DNA of 64,000 nucleotides from Aliiruegeria lutimaris (GTDB lineage Bacteria; Pseudomonadota; Alphaproteobacteria; Rhodobacterales; Rhodobacteraceae), in contig NZ_FNEK01000003.1 of the NCBI RefSeq assembly GCF_900099935.1, forward strand, positions 1 through 64,000, written 5' to 3'. The position numbers were made by a program, and so were the translations under genes. Below are positions 32,046 to 40,165 of the stretch, piece by piece. Numbering within the stretch: position 1 is the first letter of the stretch; each line of letters starts with the position of its first letter. A model generated the notes under the pieces. That model did no database searches, was not told the DNA's origin, and was given only the letters and a program-made list of their open reading frames with translations.

Positions 32046-34231
32046 TGCGTCAGGCCTTCCGGGGCAGCGACGCCGACAAGCGTCATGGAGAAATCGGGGT
32101 TGCGATCCAGCAGGAGTGTCAACTCCGCGCCGACAGGCAGATCGGCCGGATCGACGCGTTCGGCGATGGCGAAATCCATGGTCATGCCGGGCATGCCGAT
32201 CTCGGTCATCGGGCCATGCGTGACGTTCGCCATCCGCGCGTCCGGGTCGACCGAGTTGATCTGACCCGACACTTTCATGGGAGGCGTGAGAGGCGCGACT
32301 TCAGCCAGCACCATCGTCATGCCGTCCGGCCGGGCGAAGGTGAGCGTCATCTCGGTGCCGGTGACGAGCCCGGCAGGGTCGAGCGCCGGATCGATGGCGA
32401 AATCCATGGTCATGCCGGGCATGCCGATTTCCTTCATCGGCCCATGTGTGACGGTGGCCATGCGGGCTGCGCTGTCGACGGAGACGATTGTGCCGGCGAC
32501 GACGATGGGCGGTGCTGCCTCGGGTTGGGCGGGGTCGGTGGACGCGGGCGCCGGGTCGCCGACGGCACGGACAGCGATGACCGAGAACATTCCGCCCTCG
32601 TCCTTTGCCAGGTCGAACGCGATGGGCGTCTCGAGCCGAACCGTGTCCGGATCCAGACCGGATACGGACAGGTCCATCTGCATCGCCGGCCAGCCGAGCT
32701 CCGGTATCGGATCGTGTTTGAGCGTCAGTTTGCCGTCCGGCGTGACCGCCAGCGCCATTCCGGTACCGGTGGCCGCGACGCCATTGTCGGGCACGAGTTC
32801 CAGCAGCCCAAGAAGCCCGTCCGCGCCGCGTGCGGCCGTGAATGCAACCTTCTCGCCCTCTTCAAGCCGGTCGAGCGGCACGTCTGCCCGCACCGGGAAC
32901 CGTGAGGTTATGGCGGGCCAGTCGAGGCTCTCCAGTGCGTCGTGGCTCACGGTTGCCAGGCGGTTTTCGCTGTCAAGTGCGACCAGTGTTCCGGTGCCGC
33001 GCGCCGGTTCCTGATCGGTCGGCGCCATCCGCATGAAACCGGCGCTCAGGGCGCTTTCGCTGTCGATGAGGAACTGCGCCGAGGCAACAACCTCCTCGCC
33101 CGGGGTCAGCCCCTGAAGGATCTCGGTGCGTCCACCCTCGCCGAAACTGTCGCGCAGCCCGGTTGTGACGAGGCGCGGGCGAAAGGTACCCTTGCCTGTC
33201 TTCAGGATCACGCGTTCGGCCGCGCCGGTGCGGATGACGGCCTCGGAGGGGACGGTCAGAACCTGTTGGCTGGTCTCCGGCAGGAGGCTCACGCTTCCGA
33301 ACATGCCCGGGCGCAGCAGGCCCTCGGCGTTGTCGAAGCTCAAGCGCACGGGCAGGGTGCGGGTGCGCGGGTCGAGCTCCGGATAGACGTAGTCGATCTC
33401 GCCCTCGAAGCTGCGGCCCGGAAGATGCTCGAACCGGGCCACGGCGCGCATCTCGTTGGAAAGGCGGGCGATATCACGCTCGAACACATCCACGATCAGC
33501 CAGACGCTGCTCAGGTCAGCAACGGAGAAAGCGCGGATTCCGGGCTGGAGATACATGCCGTCTGCCGCTTCGAGCGAGATCACGACGCCATCCTGCGGCG
33601 CCTCGATCTCGATATTGCGCGCAAGCTCCCGGGTCCGTTCGATCTCCGCCAGTTGGCGGGAAGACATCCCGTGGCTCAGCAGCTTGTTGCGCGCGGAGTC
33701 GAGGATGCGGGGGTCGGAGTCATCGAGCGCCCGGATCAGATCGCCGGTCGCTGCCGCGACCAACGGCGAGAACAGGTCGAACAGGACCTGGCCTTGTTCA
33801 ACCCGGTCTCCCACGGCTCGCACTTCAAGGCGCTCGATCCAGCCTTCCACGCGGGTATGGACATGGCTCGTCCGGTGCTCGTCATAGCCGACGAAGCCCA
33901 CGGTCTCGATGCGCTGCGCGACATCGGTCACCTGGGCCAGCGCGGTTCGGACACCGATCGCATTGATCTCGGCCGCGCTCAGCGTGACCTCCCCGGGGTC
34001 GCCCGAGGGTTCCTGCCCGGCATAGACCGGGATCAGGTCCATTCCCATCGGGGACTTGCCCGGCCCGTCGCGGCGGAAATTCGCATCCATTGGCGCAACC
34101 CAATAGAGGATTTCCGGCTCGTCTGAGCCGTTGGGGACCACGGGATTGAGGTAGAGCCGCTCAAGATAGATCCCACCGGCCATGCCCCCGGCGAGGGCAA
34201 GAATACTAAGCGCCGCATAACGTCCGCGCAT
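32042..34231 (-). CDS. cusB: CusB-type adaptor with four C-terminal CusF-like domains
   Basis: A 729-residue periplasmic adaptor. A membrane anchor (residues ~6-25) is followed by a metal-binding module LYWVAPMDANFRRDGPGKSPMGMDLIPVY, then the usual hairpin, lipoyl and barrel domains to ~residue 400. The remaining ~320 residues are four CusF-like repeats. Repeat 1 (SHDALESLDWPAITSRF) has lost both Met ligands. Repeat 2 (KHDPIPELGWPAMQMDL) is canonical. Repeats 3 and 4 (THGPMKEIGMPGMTMDF, THGPMTEIGMPGMTMDF) have Met in place of the Trp. Ordinary CusB has about 400 residues. It is operonic with cusA and cusF. Confidence 0.9.
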   Translation of the reverse strand: MRGRYAALSILALAGGMAGGIYLERLYLNPVVPNGSDEPEILYWVAPMDANFRRDGPGKSPMGMDLIPVYAGQEPSGDPGEVTLSAAEINAIGVRTALAQVTDVAQRIETVGFVGYDEHRTSHVHTRVEGWIERLEVRAVGDRVEQGQVLFDLFSPLVAAATGDLIRALDDSDPRILDSARNKLLSHGMSSRQLAEIERTRELARNIEIEAPQDGVVISLEAADGMYLQPGIRAFSVADLSSVWLIVDVFERDIARLSNEMRAVARFEHLPGRSFEGEIDYVYPELDPRTRTLPVRLSFDNAEGLLRPGMFGSVSLLPETSQQVLTVPSEAVIRTGAAERVILKTGKGTFRPRLVTTGLRDSFGEGGRTEILQGLTPGEEVVASAQFLIDSESALSAGFMRMAPTDQEPARGTGTLVALDSENRLATVSHDALESLDWPAITSRFPVRADVPLDRLEEGEKVAFTAARGADGLLGLLELVPDNGVAATGTGMALAVTPDGKLTLKHDPIPELGWPAMQMDLSVSGLDPDTVRLETPIAFDLAKDEGGMFSVIAVRAVGDPAPASTDPAQPEAAPPIVVAGTIVSVDSAARMATVTHGPMKEIGMPGMTMDFAIDPALDPAGLVTGTEMTLTFARPDGMTMVLAEVAPLTPPMKVSGQINSVDPDARMANVTHGPMTEIGMPGMTMDFAIAERVDPADLPVGAELTLLLDRNPDFSMTLVGVAAPEGLTQ
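32164..32428. repeat. intragenic direct repeat in cusB
   Basis: A 37-base block is identical at 32164-32200 and 32392-32428, 228 bases apart (76 codons, one domain length), with further similarity on both sides. It encodes the GMPGMTMDFAI core of CusF-like repeats 3 and 4 and indicates a recent in-frame duplication. Confidence 0.85.
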
Positions 34232-34320
34232 GACGACCTCCAGACGGCCGATCCCTGTTCGATCAACCCAAAGACAACGATTTGGCCACGAACCCTGTGT
34301 TCAGGGTCGCAGGTGCGATG

Positions 34321-34713
34321 TCAGAGGGACCGGGGAGGACGTTCGGGCAGAGAGGCTGCCTGCAACTTTATGGAAGATGTCGCCAATGGGCGCTGGCTGG
34401 CGCGGCGTGCGAAGGATTCGGGCGCCAAAAGATACGCAGGTTGCAGCTCCGCAGGGCAACATCCCGCGAAATGGCAACCCGATGACTGCACCGTGTCGGA
34501 AGGGCAGTGCTCGGAGGCGGCATTCGTTGCCGCCGCATGAGGCGTTGCGTGTCCCGTATGGGTTTCTGCCGGTGCTGCCGTTTCCTGTGCGACCGCGCCG
34601 GCCGCGTGAGCGGTGTGCTGCGCCCCGCCGTAGACAAAGGACAGGCTTCCGATCACCAGCGTCAAGCAGGTGAGCAGGGTAATGAGGCGCCTTGTGGCGG
34701 TCTGGACTGTCAT
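34321..34713 (-). CDS. CopL/DUF2946-like secreted His/Cys-rich protein
   Basis: A 130-residue exported protein with signal segment RRLITLLTCLTLVIGSLSFV. A His/Ala/Thr-rich stretch (ETHTGHATPHAAA) is followed by Cys residues in SEHCPSDTVQSSGCHFAGCC and a Pro/Arg-rich end PERPPRSL. This layout is that of CopL-type metal-binding leader proteins. It lies 89 bases upstream of cusB on the same strand, so it may be first in the cus operon. The start is uncertain: ATG 34713, or an in-frame GTG at 34722. Confidence 0.6.
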   Translation of the reverse strand: MTVQTATRRLITLLTCLTLVIGSLSFVYGGAQHTAHAAGAVAQETAAPAETHTGHATPHAAATNAASEHCPSDTVQSSGCHFAGCCPAELQPAYLLAPESFARRASQRPLATSSIKLQAASLPERPPRSL

Positions 34714-34870
34714 CTTTGTCACGAGACGCGTCTATCTCGGGCTGGCTGATCGGACAATATACATTCTCGCGATCAGCGCGTGGAAGGGACGTTTGCCAGA
34801 AGGTTCCGTAGAGCACGGAAGGCAGACCGGGTTTGGCACAAGGCAGGCGAATGAGCCTTCCCGGATCGGT

Positions 34871-34898
34871 GTCCGCGGGTCAGTAGCGGCCCGCGGAC
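34871..34898 (-). terminator. strong hairpin after the dihaem cytochrome gene
   Basis: A perfect 9-bp GC stem GTCCGCGGG / CCCGCGGAC with a 10-base loop lies just 3' of the dihaem cytochrome stop (34903). It lacks a T tract on the minus strand, so termination or mRNA-end protection is only probable. Confidence 0.45.
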
Positions 34899-34902
34899 GC
34901 TG

Positions 34903-35790
34903 TTACTCGGCGTCAAGCACATAGGTTGCCATCGCGGTTAGGTCTGCGTCGCTCAGAAAGGCTGTTCCCCCCTGAACCACCTCGCCCATGCTGCCGCCGA
35001 ACGAGTCTCCGTCTGGCATGAGGCCCGTGCGGAGCGCGAAGGCAAGGTTTTCAACCGTCCAGCTTCTGGCGCGGAGATCGGCCGGTCGGAGGGAGGGCGC
35101 GTTGTCTCCCCCGGGGAGGTCCTCGTTGCCGGAGAATGTCGCGCCTCTCGAACGTGCGCCTGCAAGGTTTCGGGGTGTATGACAGGCCCCGCAATGCGCG
35201 GCGCCCCTCACCAGTTCACGTCCCCGGTTCCAGGCGGCGCTCCTGCCGTCGACGGGATCCGTTTCCGGGCGAGTCAGGAACATGGCCCGCCAGAGCTTGA
35301 GAGCCCATCTTTGGTTGACCGGAAACGGTGCCTCATGCTCTGGACTTGGCTCGGGCACCGCCGGAACGGTCTGAAAGGCCGCCCACAGATCGGCGATCTC
35401 CTGATCGGAGAAATTCGCGTAGAACGGGTAGGGGAAGGTGGGGAAGTAGGGCTCGCCTGTCGGCGAAATTCCCTGCCGCACCGCCTTTGCGAAGTCTTCG
35501 ACCGTCCAGTCGCCAATGCCGAGGTCGGGGTCTGTGGTCAGGTTGGGTGGATAGAAGGCGCCGAACGGTGTCTTCAGCGGTGCCCCTCCCGCCAGCGGCG
35601 CGGCGCCGCCCGCGATGTCGGTATGGCAGGCGATACAACCGCTGGCCCGTGCGAGATAGGCGCCGCGGTTCACGTCTCCGGTCAATTCGATCGGGGCGGG
35701 AGGGCTTCCGACCGGCCGGAACATCAGGCCGAGCACAATTGCCCCGCCTGCCATCGCGAGGATTGCCGCAGTGCGCAGCAGAGCCAGCAT
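34903..35790 (-). CDS. dihaem c-type cytochrome, dehydrogenase-partner type
   Basis: A 295-residue exported protein with an N-terminal hydrophobic segment and two haem motifs, CIACH (in RASGCIACHTDIAGG) and CGACH (in GAAHCGACHTPRNLAG). The architecture and the stretches TPFGAFYPPNLTTDPDLGIG and YPFYANFSDQEIADLWA match cytochrome subunits of alcohol/aldehyde-type dehydrogenases. No dehydrogenase partner is nearby, so its donor and acceptor are unknown. I start at ATG 35790, one base after the cytochrome c' stop; upstream codons are a shadow. Confidence 0.82.
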   Translation of the reverse strand: MLALLRTAAILAMAGGAIVLGLMFRPVGSPPAPIELTGDVNRGAYLARASGCIACHTDIAGGAAPLAGGAPLKTPFGAFYPPNLTTDPDLGIGDWTVEDFAKAVRQGISPTGEPYFPTFPYPFYANFSDQEIADLWAAFQTVPAVPEPSPEHEAPFPVNQRWALKLWRAMFLTRPETDPVDGRSAAWNRGRELVRGAAHCGACHTPRNLAGARSRGATFSGNEDLPGGDNAPSLRPADLRARSWTVENLAFALRTGLMPDGDSFGGSMGEVVQGGTAFLSDADLTAMATYVLDAE

Positions 35791-35791
35791 G

Positions 35792-36355
35792 TCACTTCTC
35801 CTCGGCGCGGAACCTTGTATGGCAAGCCGTGCAGGCCTGACTGACCATGGCAAAGGCCATGCCGGCGGGCATCTGGCCAATATGTTCGGCACTCATCATC
35901 GGCGCACCACCGCCCATCATGCCCTGTCCACCCATCATTCCCTGGCCGCCCATCATGCCACCTTGCGTCGGCATCCCGCCGACACCGTTCTCCGCGGCGC
36001 GTTCCAGGCCCTCGGCAAAGATCTCAAGTTGTTGCGCAAGCCCAGTGAAGGTCTCCCAATCCTGCCAGATCTCGGGCCTGGCCTCCGAGGGGGCACCACC
36101 GGTCCCTTCGGGGAACTTGGATGTCATGGCCTCGCCGGCATGGGCGGCGATCCTTGCTGCTCCTGACCGCACGGCATCCGGATCATAGGGCGCGGTGCCC
36201 TGCATCATCGGCGCAAGCGCTTTCACGACCTCCGCCATGGCGGCCATCCCATCCATGCGTTCCTTGACAATGCCCATCGCCCCACTGTGGGCAAAGGCCG
36301 TGGCCGCGATGAGAGTGATGCCGGTCGCGGCGCTCAGATTTCGTTTCAGTTTCAT
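35792..36355 (-). CDS. cytochrome c'/c-556-type protein with Met/Gly repeat
   Basis: A 187-residue exported protein with signal segment RNLSAATGITLIAATAFAHS. The four-helix cytochrome c' pattern is seen, with C-terminal haem motif CTACH in QACTACHTRFRAEEK. An insert before the last helix contains the repeat GGMMGGQGMMGGQGMMGGG, which is not part of usual c-556 proteins and could bind Cu(I) through Met. It lies within the copper/cytochrome run. Confidence 0.8.
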   Translation of the reverse strand: MKLKRNLSAATGITLIAATAFAHSGAMGIVKERMDGMAAMAEVVKALAPMMQGTAPYDPDAVRSGAARIAAHAGEAMTSKFPEGTGGAPSEARPEIWQDWETFTGLAQQLEIFAEGLERAAENGVGGMPTQGGMMGGQGMMGGQGMMGGGAPMMSAEHIGQMPAGMAFAMVSQACTACHTRFRAEEK

Positions 36356-36397
36356 GGATCTGCTCCTGTCTTGTCCTGTCCTCAAATCGGTCTTGGG

Positions 36398-36754
36398 TCA
36401 GGACGCGACGCGCGGTGGTGGGGGATCAAAGCCGTGCTTGATGCCTGGCTCGATGCGCCCGTGTGGCAGGAACTCCTGCCCGTCGAGCTCGGCAGGCGGA
36501 AATGGCATCGCGTGGATCTCGACGATGGCCTGGAAATGGCAGTCGATCCCCGGATGACACTGTCCGGCCAGTTCGCCCTCGGTGGAGGCCGGATGATGAT
36601 GGGAATCTTCCCGGGCCTGTTCGAAAGGTGCCGCAACCCGATGGTCGGCGGCATGCGAGAGGGCCGGAGGAAATGCCGGCGGCGCGATCAGGACGAACAC
36701 AAGCACCAGCGCCACGGCGCGGTACCAGAGTGTCATGTTCCGGTCGCGCTTCAT
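36398..36754 (-). CDS. CopL/DUF2946-like secreted protein
   Basis: A 118-residue protein with an N-terminal hydrophobic segment (YRAVALVLVFVLIAPPAFP). A His-rich part (EDSHHHPAS) and CHPGIDCHF follow, and the end is Pro-rich (FDPPPPRVAS). The composition and ending resemble the other three CopL-like proteins in the window. Its ATG overlaps the upstream cytochrome gene's stop (ATGA, with a GTG three bases further upstream), so they are co-translated. The role in copper handling is inferred. Confidence 0.55.
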   Translation of the reverse strand: MKRDRNMTLWYRAVALVLVFVLIAPPAFPPALSHAADHRVAAPFEQAREDSHHHPASTEGELAGQCHPGIDCHFQAIVEIHAMPFPPAELDGQEFLPHGRIEPGIKHGFDPPPPRVAS

Positions 36755-37236
36755 CACCTGATCCCGTTCTCCCGCTGCAATTCCCGGATATAGAGCGTAA
36801 CCCGTGCGATCTCGGTATCAGAGATGCCCTCGACCGGGGGCATGCTCCCGAAGCTCCAGTGATGGGCCCGCACCCCCGTCTTTGCCGCGAGGAGAAATGC
36901 CATGTCGCCATGGTGGCCCGGCTCGTAGATCTTGTGGACCAGCGGCGGGGCGACCCCTTGCTGGCCGGCTGCATGGGTTCCGTGGCAGCCGGCGCATTTC
37001 GCGTCGAATGCGGTTCTTCCGTGTTGGGCATCTGCTGACAGCTCCGCTGGAAGCCGCACCTCGACCATCGGCGCGCCACCGGCAATGAGCTCCTGTCCAT
37101 CGGATATCCTTTCCGACGGCACCCGGGCCTGCGACATCAGAATCGCGATGGCGATCAGACCGGCGGTCACGATCGGGAATGCAAACAGTCTATTCACCAG
37201 TTCAAGTATCTCCCGCAGCCATCCCGCATTTGCCAT
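36754..37236 (-). CDS. membrane-anchored monohaem cytochrome c
   Basis: A 160-residue protein with one N-terminal membrane segment (FPIVTAGLIAIAILMSQA), then a class I cytochrome domain with haem motif CAGCH in KCAGCHGTHAAGQQG. The axial Met is probably in FGSMPPVEGISDTEIARVTLYIRE. It is related to cytochromes of copper-oxidation or c-type electron wiring. Part of the minus-strand copper/cytochrome run; electron partners are unknown. Confidence 0.82.
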   Translation of the reverse strand: MANAGWLREILELVNRLFAFPIVTAGLIAIAILMSQARVPSERISDGQELIAGGAPMVEVRLPAELSADAQHGRTAFDAKCAGCHGTHAAGQQGVAPPLVHKIYEPGHHGDMAFLLAAKTGVRAHHWSFGSMPPVEGISDTEIARVTLYIRELQRENGIR

Positions 37237-37362
37237 CCCTCCAGTGCTGGAAGGTCAACAGCGAATTCGCGACAAGAGGGTGTGTTCGATATCGACCTGC
37301 GTTCCGGTGGTGCAGGGCAACGGCATCGAAAGCCATGCCGGGGAGATGGGCGCCCGCGCGCA

Positions 37363-37869
37363 TCATTGCCCGGACATCCCCGTGTCCATGCCGGGCAGAC
37401 CTGCCTGGAAGATGCGTTTCGCCTCGGGCCAGTTCGCCTTGACGAAAGACAGGATGGCGATGATCTCGCCATCCTCGAGGATGTCCCCGAAGGCCGGCAT
37501 GTCGCTCTCGTAACCGGGCACCACCGCCTCGATCCCCGATTTCGTCATCGCGAAGAGATGCGCGTCGGAATGTGTGAAGGAATGGCCGGAGCCGTCCTGC
37601 GGCGGTGCTGGCATGCGCCCCGTGTCGAGGCGCCTGCGCCAGTCCGGCTGGCCCTCCCGGTTCTCGCCATGACAGGCGGCGCAATGCTCCGCATAGAGCA
37701 CTTCGCCGGCGGCAATCGTCTCGGCGCTGGAAGGGGCGCCGAGAAAGGTCACCTCCGCAGGGCTGCCGGCCGCGGCACCCGAGGCGCTCGCCACGGCCAG
37801 GGTGGCGGCGGCCAGCAGACACGCCGCCTTCCGCTCTTCCGACCCTTTCGCAGGATGGGTCTTACTCAT
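37363..37869 (-). CDS. exported monohaem cytochrome c
   Basis: A 168-residue periplasmic cytochrome with signal segment AACLLAAATLAVASASGAAA. The haem motif CAACH lies in HCAACHGENREGQP. The likely axial Met is in SDMPAFGDILEDGEIIAILSF, the typical class I C-terminal helix. It overlaps the DUF411 gene by 8 bases and so belongs to the same transcription unit. The 126 bases to the next gene hold nothing clear. Confidence 0.82.
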   Translation of the reverse strand: MSKTHPAKGSEERKAACLLAAATLAVASASGAAAGSPAEVTFLGAPSSAETIAAGEVLYAEHCAACHGENREGQPDWRRRLDTGRMPAPPQDGSGHSFTHSDAHLFAMTKSGIEAVVPGYESDMPAFGDILEDGEIIAILSFVKANWPEAKRIFQAGLPGMDTGMSGQ

Positions 37870-38281
37870 TCGAAAAGACCTCTATCCCCTCCGGTCCGTA
37901 GGAATAGACCTTGAGCGTCCCGTATTTCTCACGCGCCATGCCGGGAGAATTCTGCGGCATGCCGGGCAGGATCAACCCGGTGATCGCCGGCCGTTCCGTC
38001 AGCAGCCGCGCGATGACTTCCTCGGGCACATGGCCGTGAACCTCGTAACCGCCGATTTTTGAATGGTGGCAGGACAGCCCCTGCTCGGGAACGCCAGCCG
38101 CCATCGCCCGCCGGGCGACATTGGTGTCGTCGACAATCTCCACGTCGTAGCCACGGTCTTCCATGTATTCCGCCCAGAGACTGCAGCAGCCACAGCTCGG
38201 GTCGCGGTAGACGGTGACCGGTTCGGCAGCAAGGGCGGGCGTTGCGATCAGGGCGAGGATTGCAAGGGTGGGTTTTTTCAT
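37862..38281 (-). CDS. DUF411 exported metal-binding protein
   Basis: A 139-residue protein with signal peptide KKPTLAILALIATPALAAE. The DUF411 thioredoxin-like core has RDPSCGCCSLWAEYMEDRGY with the CxCC metal or redox motif, then LSCHHSKIGGYEVHGHVP. DUF411 proteins are found with copper-resistance genes and probably bind Cu(I). It sits between the BNR-repeat gene and a cytochrome gene. Confidence 0.88.
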   Translation of the reverse strand: MKKPTLAILALIATPALAAEPVTVYRDPSCGCCSLWAEYMEDRGYDVEIVDDTNVARRAMAAGVPEQGLSCHHSKIGGYEVHGHVPEEVIARLLTERPAITGLILPGMPQNSPGMAREKYGTLKVYSYGPEGIEVFSNE

Positions 38282-38293
38282 TGGGAATTTCCT

Positions 38294-39220
38294 TCAGAGG
38301 ATCGTGGAGGCCGTCCAGGACAGGCCGGCGTCTCGGCTGTGCAAAAGCCTGCCTTCGGCTGCCGCGACGAGGGTGTCGGGATTGGTCGGGTCGCTGGCGA
38401 GGGCCGCGGCACCGAGCGAATTTGCCTTGCTCCAGATCAGGCCGGCATCGATGCTGGCCCAGATCCCGGAGGGCAGGGCGGCCCAGAGACGGTTCGGTGC
38501 CGCGGGCGAAGATACGAGGGCCCAAACGGGCTCTCCGGCCGGGAGCGGGACCATATCGGGCGCCTTGGCGCCCTCCAGTAGGGCGTCCAGCGCGTGTTCT
38601 GGCTGCACGTCTTGCCACCGGCAGAAACAGTCGGGGACGCGTTGCAGCCCAGCGGTCGAGCCGCCATAGAGCCATATGCCGCCCATCCCGCTGGCGAGGT
38701 CGACCGACGCCAGGCTGAGCACGTCTCGCTCCTCTCCGGCGATGAAGGGGCGATCCATCACGAATTCCCAGTTTTCTCCAGCATCCTCGCTGCGCCAGAG
38801 TCCGTCACCGGGGATGGCGGCGTAAAGCGTGTCCGGCAGCCGTGCGGCGGTGGCGAGTGCCGCGATCTCGGTCGCAGGCAAACCCCGGCCGCCTGGGACG
38901 AGAGGTTCGCCCTGGTTGTACGAAACCGCCACGCCGCCGCCTTCGAGTGCGACGATCAGGCGGTTCGGCCGCTCGGGATGCGTCGTGAGCGCCACCGGTT
39001 TGCGGTCCGGTCGGGTGCCCTGGCGCCAGCTGGCACCACCGTCCTCGCTGATCAGAAAGACGTCGCCAACGGCGACCGCGCCGCTGCCCGTGAACGCGAC
39101 TGCGTGAGCCCCGGCCGGTGTCGCGGCCCCCAATGCCGGCGTTATTCCCAGGATCGAGGCCCCCATGACACCCCCCATGAAGGCGCGCCTGTTGAGCCGA
39201 AGTTCTTTGAAATATGTCAT
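38294..39220 (-). CDS. Tat-exported BNR-repeat (sialidase-like propeller) protein
   Basis: A 308-residue protein. The Tat-like signal LNRRAFMGGVMGASILGITP is followed by a beta-propeller with repeated Asp-box motifs (SEDGGASWRQG, SEDAGENWEF, SIDAGLIWSK, SRDAGLSWTA). Such F510_1955-type glycosyl hydrolase-like proteins occur in copper-resistance clusters, where the function is unknown. A short Cys pair (DCFCRW) lies mid-protein. It is 12 bases upstream of the DUF411 gene. Confidence 0.78.
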   Translation of the reverse strand: MTYFKELRLNRRAFMGGVMGASILGITPALGAATPAGAHAVAFTGSGAVAVGDVFLISEDGGASWRQGTRPDRKPVALTTHPERPNRLIVALEGGGVAVSYNQGEPLVPGGRGLPATEIAALATAARLPDTLYAAIPGDGLWRSEDAGENWEFVMDRPFIAGEERDVLSLASVDLASGMGGIWLYGGSTAGLQRVPDCFCRWQDVQPEHALDALLEGAKAPDMVPLPAGEPVWALVSSPAAPNRLWAALPSGIWASIDAGLIWSKANSLGAAALASDPTNPDTLVAAAEGRLLHSRDAGLSWTASTIL

Positions 39221-39308
39221 TTTCCGTTGTCCATGGATGGAGATGGAGAGACGTCGGCGCTGGCGCGCAATCGATCTCGTCACTTGCGCCGGGATCCGGC
39301 GCGGCGGT

Positions 39309-39650
39309 TCACATCAGAAAACGGGGTCGCGGTGGTGTCTGCGCCGGTGGTTCTGCCCGGTTGCGAAACGCTGCGTCGGCATAGCCAAAGGCGTCGGCGT
39401 TGCCGGTCACGGGGTCCGCCCATTCGACGGGCAGTGCTGCCAATTGAGCCGCGAAACAGAGCCCGCCGCATTCCGACGAACCTTCCGGACTGTGCTCATC
39501 GCAGTCGGCACAATCGAGGGCACCCATATGGGTGTGCACCACTTCGGGCATGTCAATGGGCATCGTTCCACCGGCCGCGCCCTGAACCACCGTGCCCAGG
39601 ATGAACGCGACAAACATGCAGGCAGAGAGGAGTCTGACCATAAGTGACAT
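39309..39650 (-). CDS. CopL/DUF2946-like secreted Cys-rich protein
   Basis: A 113-residue exported protein with hydrophobic segment LLSACMFVAFILGTVVQGAA. A metal-binding looking region THMGALDCADCDEHSPEG, ECGGLCF and a Pro/Arg-rich end PPAQTPPRPRFLM follow. This is the first gene of the minus-strand copper/cytochrome run. The start is uncertain; ATGs at 39713, 39650 and 39641 are all in frame, and I use 39650. Confidence 0.55.
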   Translation of the reverse strand: MSLMVRLLSACMFVAFILGTVVQGAAGGTMPIDMPEVVHTHMGALDCADCDEHSPEGSSECGGLCFAAQLAALPVEWADPVTGNADAFGYADAAFRNRAEPPAQTPPRPRFLM

Positions 39651-40110
39651 CGACCAAAATATGCCTGCAAGTTTGAAAGATGTCGACGGAGCGATCGTCG
39701 CAAGGGACGGCATGCGATCCGCAAGGTTGCTCGGCTAGGGAGTAGATCAATCGATCCTCGCGCGCTCCTGTGGCATGGCCTCCAAGATCTGCCGGAAACG
39801 GCAAGGCTGATCGACGTATCGCAGTAGCCTGACCGATTTTGCTGCCACACGAGGCGAAGGCGGCATTCTGAAAAAGACCCGCGATCACGGCGAGCGTTGA
39901 GCAGATATCAGGCGGGAGCGCTCTGAATGGCGGGTTTGGGCCAGAAGCGAATGTTTTTGGGATGAGCACCGTTCACTCGACGCGGCGGCGCGGAATGGAC
40001 TTTCCCGGGATTTTTGGAGGGCGTTTAGGTCACTTCGCGGCGCCGTGATGCGTCGGTGCCGCGCGGTGTTCCCCCAATATATCCCGAGATCCACGGATTC
40101 GGCATGAAAA
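39651..40110. other. non-coding stretch between the copper block and the CoA-transferase
   Basis: About 460 bases with only shadow frames. It should hold the promoter of the minus-strand copper/cytochrome run, but no clear CueR- or CopR-type operator was recognised. Confidence 0.4.
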
Positions 40111-40137
40111 AGCCGGGGCGGACATGCCGCTCCGGCT
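40106..40137 (-). terminator. rho-independent terminator of the acetyl-CoA hydrolase gene
   Basis: An 11-bp stem (40111-40121 with 40127-40137, one mismatch) with a 5-base loop is followed on the minus strand by a run of T. It lies 29 bases past the stop at 40166. Confidence 0.85.
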
Positions 40138-40165
40138 GTTTTCTTTCCACGTTCGCGCAGCTGGA

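Noticed and set aside
29484-32264. Two long plus-strand frames over cusA
   Set aside because: Both lie wholly opposite cusA and cusB, have no domain signature and no ribosome-binding site.
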